A DNA stretch of 27,918 nt from Rikenellaceae bacterium (lineage in GTDB: Bacteria > Bacteroidota > Bacteroidia > Bacteroidales > UBA932). Both the position numbers and the translations under genes were made by a program. Under the pieces are notes generated by a model. It ran no database searches and was not told the origin of the DNA. It was given only the letters and a program-made list of their open reading frames with translations. Below are positions 16,901-22,739 of the stretch, piece after piece (the stretch's first letter is position 1; each line of letters opens with the position of its first letter). The stretch lies in contig CAAGHY010000150.1 of assembly GCA_900769735.1 (NCBI GenBank), forward strand, positions 1 to 27,918, read 5' to 3'.

Positions 16901-17044
16901 CTGTACTGAAATGATGGGGTTATCCACTGAAGGATACTCCCTTACGCCCAATGAGTTATAGCCTATAAATCCAAAAAGGAGGATTATTACGGTAAGTACC
17001 GTGGCCAGAACCGGACGTCGTATACTTAATTCTGATATATTCAT
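13994..17044 (-). CDS. RND efflux pump, HAE1/AcrB-like inner-membrane transporter
   Basis: A full-length 1016-residue RND pump. The N-terminus MNISELSIRRPVLATVL and the two-fold repeated layout (membrane helix, large periplasmic loop, six helices, repeated) are typical. Proton-relay residues are intact: Asp400-Asp401 in VGLVVDDAIVMTENI (helix 4) and a Lys in GLVAKNGILIVEFAN (helix 10). PxxxTPM-type motifs (FTPMLATKLL) are present. HAE1 pumps expel hydrophobic and amphiphilic compounds such as drugs, dyes, bile salts and fatty acids using the proton gradient. It lies eight bases behind its adaptor and six before TolC, so the tripartite set is complete and probably transcribed together. The substrate cannot be read from the sequence. 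Confidence 0.95.
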   Translation of the reverse strand: MNISELSIRRPVLATVLTVIILLFGFIGYNSLGVREYPSVDNPIISVQCSYAGANADVIENQITEPLEQNINGIPGIRSLSSVSQQGSCRITVEFELSVDLETAANDVRDKVSRAQRFLPRDCDPPIVSKADADSRPIIMVALQSDKRSLLELSEIADLTVKEQLQTIPDVSGVSIWGEKKYSMRMWLDPIKMSGYGITPMDIKNAVDAENVELPSGSIEGNTTELTIRTLGLMHTPQQFNDLIIKDVDGKIVRFSDVGRAELGPADIKSYMKMNGVPMVGVVVTPQPGANHIDIADAVYERMERMKKDLPEDVKYSYGFDNTRFIRASINEVKETVYIAFILVIIIIFLFLRDWRVTLVPCIVIPVSLVGSFFVMYVAGFSINVLSMLAVVLAVGLVVDDAIVMTENIYVRIERGMKPMEAGIEGAREIFFAVISTTITLVAVFFPIVFMEGQTGRLFKEFSIVVSGAVIISSFAALTFTPMLATKLLVKKEKKNRFYEITEPFFEGLNKLYSRSLNAMMKVRWISIIFTVVTLGIIVWLWNVIPAETAPLEDRSQITINTSGAEGITYEYIRDYTEDINRLVDSLIPDAESVTARVSSGSGNLSIVLKDLKDRDYSQMDVAEKLTQAVRTKTKARSFVQQSSSFGGRRGGMPVQYVLQTTSLEKLQEVLPVFLAKVYDNPTFQMADVNLKFSKPEVRIEINREKANIMGVSTRNIAQVLQYGLSGQRMGYFYMNGKQYEILGEINRQQRNTPANLKSIYIRTQNGDMVQMDNLVDLVGGIAPPKLYRYNRFVSATISAGLAKGKTIGQGLDEMDKIAKEVLDDSFRTALSGESKEYRESSSSLMFAFILAIVLIYLILAAQFESFKDPLIIMLTVPLAIAGALVFMHTSGVTMNIFSQIGIIMLIGLVAKNGILIVEFANQKQEAGMDKMTAIKEASMQRLRPILMTSVSTVLGLLPLAFAGGEGANQRIAMGITVVGGMLVSTVLSMYVVPAIYSYISTDRAVKNQLKVSKNN

Positions 17045-17052
17045 AATGCTCC

Positions 17053-18132
17053 CTAGTCTACGTTATCCAACACTACAGGCAAACCAGCCCTCAACTGCAA
17101 AGTACCTGATACAATCACTGTATCACCCTGGTTAAGGCCGCTTGTAATCTGTACTGAAGCATCAGTTCTGATACCTACTGTTACAGTTACAGGCTCTGCT
17201 TTGCCGTTCTTGTACAAATAAAGCTTGTCAACACCCATCTCAGGTACAATTGCCTCTGAAGGAACTACCAATGCACCCTCAATCCTCTGTTTCTCCACGT
17301 TTACTGAAGCATATCTTCCGGCAAGGGTTGCACCCTCCTTGTTGTCATACAATGCCCTTACAGAAAGGGTATGGGTTACAGGATCAATCTTAGACTCCTT
17401 TGCGTAAACTTTAGCTTTGAATACGTTAAGGTTGCCAGGAAGGGTAAACTCAACATTGTATCCGGTTTTGATGTCATCCGCATAGTGCTCAGGAACTGCA
17501 AACTCCACTTTGATTGGGGAGATTTTGGTAAGTTTTGCAACTACTGTAGAAGGTGATGCATAACTTCCCACACTCACTCCTCTCAAACCAATCACACCGT
17601 CAAACGGAGCCTTAAGCTCAGTTAGAGCAATGTTAGCCTTTACCAGCTCAATGTCTGCCTTCAAAGTTGCAAGATCTGTCTTAACCTGCTCGTATGCCTC
17701 CTGGCTCACCGCATCCTTTTTCAACAGTCTGCTCTGGCGGTAAACTCTGTCTTCTGCAAGTTTCACCTGTGACATAAGTTTACTCAGCTGTGCCTGCAAA
17801 GATTTGTCATTCACTTTTGCAAGAAGTTCTCCTTTCTTCACAAATGATCCCTCCTTGAAGTTGATTGCCACAATCTTTCCTGAGGTTTCAAATGAAAGGT
17901 CCACTTCTTCATCGGGAAGAAGGCTTCCGTTAATGAAAATTTCATCTGAAAGGGTTTGCGGCTGAACTGTTACTGCATTTACATTAAGGATATTCTTGCC
18001 TCCTTTAGGTTTTGCAACCTTATCTGCCGCAGCCAGTTCTTCATTTTCTTTAGGGAGCTGGGAATACACGCCCCACGCTGCTGTTGCTACAAGGATCAGT
18101 GCTACCAATCCCCATTTTAGTTTTTTATTCAT
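17053..18132 (-). CDS. RND efflux periplasmic adaptor (HlyD/MFP family)
   Basis: A 359-residue adaptor with an N-terminal hydrophobic segment (LKWGLVALILVATAAWGVY) and no lipobox, so probably anchored by that helix. A barrel-sandwich (lipoyl-like) half (SGKIVAINFKEGSFVKKGELLAKVND) is followed by an alpha-hairpin of about 50 residues rich in Leu, Gln and Lys. The second lipoyl half is GVIGLRGVSVGSYASPSTVVAKL, then the beta-barrel and membrane-proximal domains. It links the RND pump to TolC. Start ATG 18132 follows the TonB-dependent-receptor stop by 66 bases on the same strand. A TAATTTTTG sequence at 18167-18175 (- strand) is one base off the -7 consensus spacing and could be a secondary promoter. 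Confidence 0.9.
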   Translation of the reverse strand: MNKKLKWGLVALILVATAAWGVYSQLPKENEELAAADKVAKPKGGKNILNVNAVTVQPQTLSDEIFINGSLLPDEEVDLSFETSGKIVAINFKEGSFVKKGELLAKVNDKSLQAQLSKLMSQVKLAEDRVYRQSRLLKKDAVSQEAYEQVKTDLATLKADIELVKANIALTELKAPFDGVIGLRGVSVGSYASPSTVVAKLTKISPIKVEFAVPEHYADDIKTGYNVEFTLPGNLNVFKAKVYAKESKIDPVTHTLSVRALYDNKEGATLAGRYASVNVEKQRIEGALVVPSEAIVPEMGVDKLYLYKNGKAEPVTVTVGIRTDASVQITSGLNQGDTVIVSGTLQLRAGLPVVLDNVD

Positions 18133-18198
18133 AGTTAAATCAGGTTTTTTCTGCGCTTGTCTACTACAAAAATTATTCCTTAATTAGATATTTTTTGT

Positions 18199-20541
18199 CT
18201 AAAAATGCAATGTAAATGTAACTCCAAATTCTGCCGGCATTCCTTGTGAGAAAAATCCATTACCAACAGACTGGAACCAGAATGCATTATAGTTTGTATC
18301 AGTAAGGTTCTTGCCCCACAGTTCCAAAGAAAATTTGCCTTTTTCTGCATAAACGGAACTTCCCAACAGTGAATAGAAATCCTGCTCAAGCGTATTGCTT
18401 TCATTCCAGTAGATTTTTCCTGTACCGGTATACCCAACTCTCAACTGCAGCTTGTCAAGGGCATTTCCAAGGGAATAAAAGGTATAGGCAGCATTTGCCT
18501 GCAAAGTGTTCTTGGGTACATATGGAACGTATTTCCCTTTATAATCATTTATGCCGTCATTGTAGTTTACAAACTTTGCAGATGTATGTCCGTATGAAAT
18601 ACCTGCTGTAAGGTTGCCGGTAATCTGTGCATTCAATGCCATTTCAACTCCGCAGCTCTCTGTTTTTCCTGCATTAGTCATCATACGGCCTGTTGTATTG
18701 CCATTGGGAAAGACTGTAAGCTGCTGGTCTGTACAATCTATGTAAAAAATTGCCGCATCAGCGGTAAGTTTTCCCTGCATAAGTGTAAAATGGCCACCCA
18801 ACTCAAAGTTCCAGCTGTATTCAGGCTTGTATGTGATTATTTCATCTACTGTGTAGCTCTGGGATGAACTGCCGCCCATTGAACCTAAAGAACCTCCGGC
18901 TTTTTCCATAAGGTCTGCCATCAGATCTTCTTTTACGCGGTTCTGCAGGATATCTGAAAATATCTGGGTATTGTAACCGCCAGCCTTGAAGCCCCTTGAA
19001 ACTGAAGCATATAGGTTACCATTCTCTTCCAGTGAATATTGGAGTGTAAACTTTGGCAGAAGTTCAAGATATTCATTTTCAAGTTTGTCAGACATTGAAG
19101 TGTTCACATTGCTTTCTACCTTGATTTCCCTCAACATTGGTCCCATCTGCACTTTCATGCTGTAAATGTAATCTACAGCACTGTTTGACATATAGTCTAT
19201 ACCGGCACGTTCATAATCCAGCCTCAAACCTGCCGTTAGGGTAAACTTACCCAGATTGAACTGTGACTGGTGGTACATTGCCGCCCCAAACACGGGCAGA
19301 TCAAACTTGCTTGAAAGGAGAAACTCATCCTGGACAAACTGCAGCTTTGCCGTATTCATAGGTGCCGGCATACCCTGGAACATTCCGTTTATATTGCCAA
19401 GGATAAGGCCATTGATTCCATCTTGCCTGAAAGTTACCGGAGCATCCATCTCCATATCCTTGAAAAACAATGTCAAACCTGTCAGCCATTGCCATTTTTT
19501 GCCACCATCTGCAGTTTTAACAGTAAAATCCTGTGTAACGGTATTCTCTCTCTGCGCCTGCTGCATTGTAAACATACTGGCAGAGGTAAAGTCCTGGTCC
19601 AATGTCATACAGTCATCCAGATACTGCCAGGTGGTTACGCTTGAAAATATATGACTGCCTGCATTATAGCTTAAAGATAGTCCGTTTGAGATTGTGGTAC
19701 GCTCATAACCACACGGATCATTATAGCTTACAGGTGCAATGGAGCCGTCCTCCGCATTGTACAGCCTGTATGCATAACCACCCTGATCAACCTTGCCGGC
19801 CATAAATGAATTGTCTATGGCAAACCTGCTGTTTGGAGTAAACACCAGACGCAATCTTCCGTTCAAGCTCTCCTCCCAATCAACATTTTCGCCGGTTGTT
19901 GCATTTGTAAAGAAACCATCTGAGTTCCTGTAGTTTCCACCTATACTGAATGCAAACTTGTTGCTTGGCTTCACATATACAGAGCCTTTTGCATTCCAGG
20001 TATTTCCACTGCTGTACCCGGCAGAAAGCCTTGTACCCTGATACAACTGTGGAGAAAGGGTATAAACGTTCATAATTCCGCCAATGGTATTGCGTCCGTA
20101 CAAGGTACTCTGCGGACCGCGCAGAATTTCAATGCGCATAATGTCCCACAACTGGGAATCAAAACCGTTCTTGTTCAGATAAGGGACATTGTCTACATAC
20201 ATACCCACAGCAGGGTGGTCTATCCTGCTGCCCAACCCCCTGACATAAATTGAAGATGTCATTCTGGAACCATACACAGGAATATGCAAGTTGGGAACTT
20301 GCTGTGCTGCATCAGAAAGGGAAACAATCTGTCTTCTTTCAATGTCCCCCAATTTGATTGTTGTGGAAGAGAGGGGCTCCTCCCTCAAATTATTCTTCTG
20401 TTTCATCTTTGCCACCACTGCAACCTCAGACAAAACTGAAACTGTATCCTTTTCTTCCCGATAATTTTTTCCTGTGGAAATTTGCGGTGCCATAACAAGT
20501 GCACCCAAAACTGCTATAATTACTCTCTGATATTTTTTCAT
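18199..20541 (-). CDS. TonB-dependent outer-membrane receptor
   Basis: A 780-residue receptor with signal peptide MKKYQRVIIAVLGALVMA. The plug domain occupies about residues 45-165, with SLSDAAQQVPNLHI, SIYVRGLGSRID, VDNVPYLNKNGF and the diagnostic RIEILRGPQSTLYGRNTIGGIMN. The remainder is a 22-strand-type barrel ending in FGVTFTLHF, whose terminal Phe suits BAM insertion. It lacks the N-terminal carboxypeptidase-like extension of SusC proteins and has no SusD partner, so it is a classic siderophore, cobalamin or small-ligand receptor rather than a glycan importer. An unusual Met/Gly/Ser-rich stretch (LMADLMEKAGGSLGSMGGSS) probably lies in an extracellular loop. It sits between an AraC regulator and an RND system, all on the same strand. 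Ligand unknown. Confidence 0.9.
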   Translation of the reverse strand: MKKYQRVIIAVLGALVMAPQISTGKNYREEKDTVSVLSEVAVVAKMKQKNNLREEPLSSTTIKLGDIERRQIVSLSDAAQQVPNLHIPVYGSRMTSSIYVRGLGSRIDHPAVGMYVDNVPYLNKNGFDSQLWDIMRIEILRGPQSTLYGRNTIGGIMNVYTLSPQLYQGTRLSAGYSSGNTWNAKGSVYVKPSNKFAFSIGGNYRNSDGFFTNATTGENVDWEESLNGRLRLVFTPNSRFAIDNSFMAGKVDQGGYAYRLYNAEDGSIAPVSYNDPCGYERTTISNGLSLSYNAGSHIFSSVTTWQYLDDCMTLDQDFTSASMFTMQQAQRENTVTQDFTVKTADGGKKWQWLTGLTLFFKDMEMDAPVTFRQDGINGLILGNINGMFQGMPAPMNTAKLQFVQDEFLLSSKFDLPVFGAAMYHQSQFNLGKFTLTAGLRLDYERAGIDYMSNSAVDYIYSMKVQMGPMLREIKVESNVNTSMSDKLENEYLELLPKFTLQYSLEENGNLYASVSRGFKAGGYNTQIFSDILQNRVKEDLMADLMEKAGGSLGSMGGSSSQSYTVDEIITYKPEYSWNFELGGHFTLMQGKLTADAAIFYIDCTDQQLTVFPNGNTTGRMMTNAGKTESCGVEMALNAQITGNLTAGISYGHTSAKFVNYNDGINDYKGKYVPYVPKNTLQANAAYTFYSLGNALDKLQLRVGYTGTGKIYWNESNTLEQDFYSLLGSSVYAEKGKFSLELWGKNLTDTNYNAFWFQSVGNGFFSQGMPAEFGVTFTLHF

Positions 20542-20545
20542 GGTG

Positions 20546-20588
20546 CAAAAATATCAGTACATCAGAGTATATTTTATCACTGTAAAAT
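20546..20588 (-). promoter_or_regulatory. Putative promoter/operator between the regulator and the receptor
   Basis: The - strand reads TATTTTTG at 20546-20553, a perfect TAnnTTTG, but only four bases before the receptor ATG. Just upstream are two ATCAG direct repeats eight bases apart and the inverted repeat ATTTTA-TCACTG-TAAAAT (20571-20588). These could be AraC-type operator elements. All are short and AT-rich, so chance is possible. Confidence 0.35.
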
Positions 20589-20608
20589 CATAAATTAGGA
20601 CAAATCAA

Positions 20609-21475
20609 TCATCTGCTGTTTTTTCTGTATGCAGATGGGGTAACTCCCTGGTACTGCTTGAACTTTCGGGTAAAATAAGACTGGTCAAGTATGCCTACTT
20701 TGGCAGCAATTTCGCTCAAAGGGAGATCTGTTCCCTTCAACAGAATTTTAGCTTTAAGCATAACTGCCTCCTCTATCCAGGCAGATGTGGATTTTCCTGT
20801 TGCCCCTTTCACAACTTTATTCAGATGGTTGGGAGTAATGTGCAACATCTGTGCATATTCATTTACAGAAAGCGGACTGTCACCGTTCCTGTTGCTGAAA
20901 AGCTCTTCCAGGAATCTGTTGCAGGTAGTATTGTTCTGTACAGCATTCTCCTTGGAAGCATTCTTGTATAAAGAGAGAGATTCTGCCAGTATTGCATTGA
21001 GATATGCCCTTATAATTCCATCAGAAGGGGAGTCACCTGTAAATTCCTGATATATCCTTTCAAAAAGCAGGAGCTGTCGGGAAAAAGAGAGCTGGTCCAA
21101 CTCTATTTTTGGGGTTACCCATTTTCCCGGGAAATCATATTCAGAGAGCAAACTTTCAGAGGAATTTCCATTTGTAAGGAACTGTGTTGTAAAACCGCCC
21201 ATATACCCGTGGGCATTATTGTAATATTTTACAGTAAAGGACTGTCCTTCAGGTATTATTACAAGCTCCTTCTCATTGATAAGGCAGGTGTTTCCCCCTA
21301 TTTCCACAAGCACAGTACCGCTTTGAAGAAAAATAAAACAATGCATAGGGGAACGCCGTGGAAGCGTTTCCTGCACTCCGGAAGCCGGACTACCGGGATG
21401 CCCGTGCGGAGAACTCACACCGGATGGTGTTCCAGAAAGCCCAATGATTATGAATGGTACCGTATGATTATGCAT
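20609..21475 (-). CDS. AraC-family transcriptional regulator
   Basis: A 288-residue regulator. The N-terminal cupin-like sensing domain includes HCFIFLQSGTVLVEIGG and LVIIPEGQSF. The C-terminal double helix-turn-helix includes LSVNEYAQMLHITPNHLNKVVKGATGKS, then LPLSEIAAKVGILDQSYFTRKFKQYQGVTPSAYRK, the AraC signature. The frame is open to a TTG at 21505, but ATG 21475 is preferred because a -7 box lies just upstream at 21494-21501. Residues about 15-42 are unusually rich in Pro, Gly, Ser and Arg and are encoded by locally GC-rich DNA, which looks like an insertion ahead of the cupin strand. The gene is 67 bases upstream of the TonB-dependent receptor on the same strand and probably controls it and the efflux genes. 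Confidence 0.85.
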   Translation of the reverse strand: MHNHTVPFIIIGLSGTPSGVSSPHGHPGSPASGVQETLPRRSPMHCFIFLQSGTVLVEIGGNTCLINEKELVIIPEGQSFTVKYYNNAHGYMGGFTTQFLTNGNSSESLLSEYDFPGKWVTPKIELDQLSFSRQLLLFERIYQEFTGDSPSDGIIRAYLNAILAESLSLYKNASKENAVQNNTTCNRFLEELFSNRNGDSPLSVNEYAQMLHITPNHLNKVVKGATGKSTSAWIEEAVMLKAKILLKGTDLPLSEIAAKVGILDQSYFTRKFKQYQGVTPSAYRKNSR

Positions 21476-21493
21476 TATCTGTATTTTGTTGCG

Positions 21494-21501
21494 CAAAATT
21501 A
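21494..21501 (-). promoter_or_regulatory. -7 promoter box for the AraC-type regulator
   Basis: The - strand reads TAATTTTG (perfect TAnnTTTG), 18 bases before ATG 21475. It supports that start over the TTG at 21505, which would lie upstream of the transcript. No clear -33 element was found. Confidence 0.55.
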
Positions 21502-21567
21502 GCAAAATTCAATCACAGTAAGACCATTAAAAAAGCAAAAGAATGAACACTAATATGAAAAAGTTGT

Positions 21568-21575
21568 TACATTTG
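21568..21575 (+). promoter_or_regulatory. -7 promoter box for tRNA-Gly
   Basis: TACATTTG is a perfect TAnnTTTG match ending ten bases before the first base of the tRNA. This fits a very short 5' leader. Confidence 0.6.
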
Positions 21576-21585
21576 TATGCGCAAT

Positions 21586-21658
21586 GCGGAAATAGCTCAG
21601 TTGGTAGAGCATCAGCTTCCCAAGCTGAGGGCCGCGGGTTCGAACCCCGTTTTCCGCT
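21586..21658 (+). tRNA. tRNA-Gly (anticodon CCC)
   Basis: A complete 73-base cloverleaf. The acceptor stem GCGGAAA pairs with TTTCCGC (21651-21657). The D-arm contains AGCTCAGTTGGTAGAGC. The anticodon stem TCAGC/GCTGA closes a TTCCCAA loop with anticodon CCC at 21619-21621. The T-arm has loop TTCGAAC with stem GCGGG/CCCGT. The discriminator is T, as expected for bacterial glycine tRNA. CCA is not encoded. It reads the GGG codon. A terminator follows 20 bases later. Confidence 0.95.
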
Positions 21659-21668
21659 CAAAACCCCA

Positions 21669-21790
21669 GCAGGATGAGGCATCGCTGTGCGATGCCTTTT
21701 TTTGTACGCGGACATCTGGGAGGTTCACATCCCCAGATGGGAGAGTATAAAAAAGGCAAGGGCAGCTTCTGCTGCTCTGCCTCATCCTGC
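21669..21790. other. Nested palindromic non-coding stretch
   Basis: GCAGGATGAGGCA (21669-21681) is perfectly complementary to TGCCTCATCCTGC (21778-21790). The pair encloses the tRNA terminator stem, a second hairpin (CATCTGGG 21713-21720 with CCCAGATG 21732-21739) and a small GCAGC-TTCT-GCTGC hairpin near 21762-21775. No convincing ORF lies here; apparent - strand ORFs are antisense to the tRNA. It could be a structured RNA, or remains of a mobile element. Confidence 0.6.
21678..21703 (+). terminator. Rho-independent terminator after tRNA-Gly
   Basis: GGCATCGC (21678-21685) pairs perfectly with GCGATGCC (21689-21696) around a three-base loop. Seven T residues follow (21697-21703). It is well placed to end the tRNA transcript. 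Confidence 0.9.
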
Positions 21791-21803
21791 AACAAGTTTT
21801 GAA

Positions 21804-21852
21804 AGCGCCCCCGCGGCAAGCGGAACGGGGATGCCGGAGGCCAAACCCCGTT
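21804..21852. repeat. GC-rich intergenic repeat, copy 1
   Basis: About 49 bases starting AGCGCCCCCGCGG and ending AAACCCCGTT. It is almost the same as 22641-22690, with one single-base indel and four substitutions. The 3' half can form a stem AACGGGG (21824-21830) with CCCCGTT (21846-21852) around a TGCCGGAGGCC loop. One stem pair is G-C here and A-T in copy 2, a compensatory change. It is far more GC-rich than its AT-rich surroundings. Confidence 0.8.
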
Positions 21853-21914
21853 TTCATTCACTTGCCTTATAATAATGTTTTTAGTAGCGTATAACCCTTT
21901 AAAAGAAAAATTGT

Positions 21915-21922
21915 TATATTTG
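21915..21922 (+). promoter_or_regulatory. -7 promoter box for the MntA-HepT operon
   Basis: TATATTTG is a perfect TAnnTTTG match, 29 bases before the MntA-like ATG at 21952. The surrounding 60 bases are very AT-rich. No -33 element was identified with confidence. Confidence 0.5.
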
Positions 21923-21951
21923 TAACAGTAGCATAATTAATTTTTAATGAC

Positions 21952-22248
21952 ATGGATAAAAGGATGCTGAGTATAATTCAAAACTATTTCACAACACAAC
22001 CAGTTGTGAAAGCATGGATATTTGGCTCTTTTGCCAGAGGAGAAGCTAATGACCAAAGTGACATTGATATTCTGGTAACATTAGATAAGAATGCTCATAT
22101 GGGACTGATGGGATTCGCCGCAATGTCTGTAGATCTGGAAGGTATGTTGAACCGCACAGTAGATATTGTTGTAGACGATTGTGTAAAGTCTTTTGCAAGG
22201 GAAAGTGTTGATGCTGATAAAATGTTGATCTATGAGAGAGCAAGCTAG
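21952..22248 (+). CDS. mntA: MntA-like nucleotidyltransferase antitoxin
   Basis: A 98-residue minimal nucleotidyltransferase. The active-site motif GS-x10-DxD is intact: Gly25-Ser26 in IFGSFARGE and Asp37/Asp39 in SDIDILV. A third acidic residue is in TVDIVVDD. MNT proteins of this type neutralise the HepT toxin by attaching AMP groups to a tyrosine next to its active site. The next gene overlaps by 17 bases and is HepT-like, which makes the assignment firm. A GC-rich repeat lies about 100 bases upstream and its twin follows the operon, suggesting the pair was acquired or moved as a cassette. Confidence 0.9.
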   Translation: MDKRMLSIIQNYFTTQPVVKAWIFGSFARGEANDQSDIDILVTLDKNAHMGLMGFAAMSVDLEGMLNRTVDIVVDDCVKSFARESVDADKMLIYERAS

Positions 22249-22573
22249 AGACAGGGGCAGATTAAAAGATATGGTAGAAGCGGCAAATAACGTAGCAGAA
22301 TTTGTTGCCGGCGTATCATTTCAACAGTTTGTAAGCAATAAAATGCTGTTCTTTGCTGTTATGAAGAATGTTGAAATTATTGGTGAGGCTGCATATATGC
22401 TTACCAAAGAGTTTCAGGAATCTCACCCACAAGTAAGATGGGCTGTCATTGTAAAGATGAGGCATGTAATAGTGCACGGATATGCTAAAGTATCTCCAGA
22501 GATATTGTGGGACACAGCTGTAAATGATGTGCCCCAATTAAAAGCTCAAATAGAGGAATTCCTTTCTGAATAA
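22232..22573 (+). CDS. hepT: HepT-like HEPN-domain ribonuclease toxin
   Basis: A 113-residue, mainly helical HEPN protein. The RNase motif R-x4-H-x-Y is complete: Arg77, His82 and Tyr84 in MRHVIVHGY. Tyr84 is the residue expected to be AMPylated by the partner. Other family features are the NVEIIGEAAYML helix and WDTAVNDVPQLKAQIEEFL at the end. HepT toxins cleave RNA when released from MntA; reported roles include plasmid maintenance and phage defence. The start overlaps the MntA-like gene by 17 bases, so translation is coupled. All catalytic residues are present, so the module appears functional. Confidence 0.9.
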   Translation: MREQARDRGRLKDMVEAANNVAEFVAGVSFQQFVSNKMLFFAVMKNVEIIGEAAYMLTKEFQESHPQVRWAVIVKMRHVIVHGYAKVSPEILWDTAVNDVPQLKAQIEEFLSE

Positions 22574-22583
22574 AATTTCAACT

Positions 22584-22617
22584 CGCACCTTCTTTCTTTA
22601 AGAAAAAGGTGCGTTTT
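22584..22617 (+). terminator. Rho-independent terminator after HepT
   Basis: CGCACCTT (22584-22591) pairs with AAGGTGCG (22606-22613), followed by TTTT. It is 10 bases after the toxin stop codon. Confidence 0.85.
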
Positions 22618-22640
22618 ACTATTATGGATTATTATCCAAT

Positions 22641-22690
22641 AGCGCCCCCCGCGGCGAGCGGGACGGGAATGCCGGAGGCCAAATCCCGTT
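22641..22690. repeat. GC-rich intergenic repeat, copy 2
   Basis: Fifty bases starting AGCGCCCCCCGCGG, in the same orientation as copy 1 at 21804. The 3' stem is GACGGGA with TCCCGTT (22684-22690). The GACGGGAAT motif recurs just outside at 22694-22702, allowing an alternative CCCGT/ACGGG hairpin. Together the copies bracket the toxin-antitoxin operon. Confidence 0.8.
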
Positions 22691-22725
22691 GTGAGACGGG
22701 AATCCTTAAAACTGCAAAATATTGC

Positions 22726-22733
22726 TACCTTTG
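22726..22733 (+). promoter_or_regulatory. -7 promoter box close to the SprT-like start
   Basis: TACCTTTG is a perfect TAnnTTTG match only six bases before ATG 22740. Other boxes in this window lie 18-29 bases before their start codons. The predicted transcript would be leaderless or nearly so. Confidence 0.5.
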
Positions 22734-22739
22734 ACCACT

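Noticed and set aside
14139..16961. Several + strand ORFs of 60-112 codons
   Set aside because: All are antisense to the intact RND pump gene, whose proton-relay motifs and full length leave no doubt about the coding strand.
21527..21857. Overlapping - strand ORFs across tRNA-Gly, one containing a KTGFEPAALSLGS-like string
   Set aside because: They read the antisense of the tRNA; this string is a familiar artefact of translating tRNA complements. No promoter or start signal supports them.
21804..22690. The two GC-rich repeats as integron attC sites
   Set aside because: The stem begins AAC and ends GTT, but the flanking bases do not fit RYYYAAC and GTTRRRY, and no integron integrase is present in the window.
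21804..22690. CRISPR array
   Set aside because: Only two repeat copies, about 840 bases apart, with a coding operon between them; no spacers and no cas genes.
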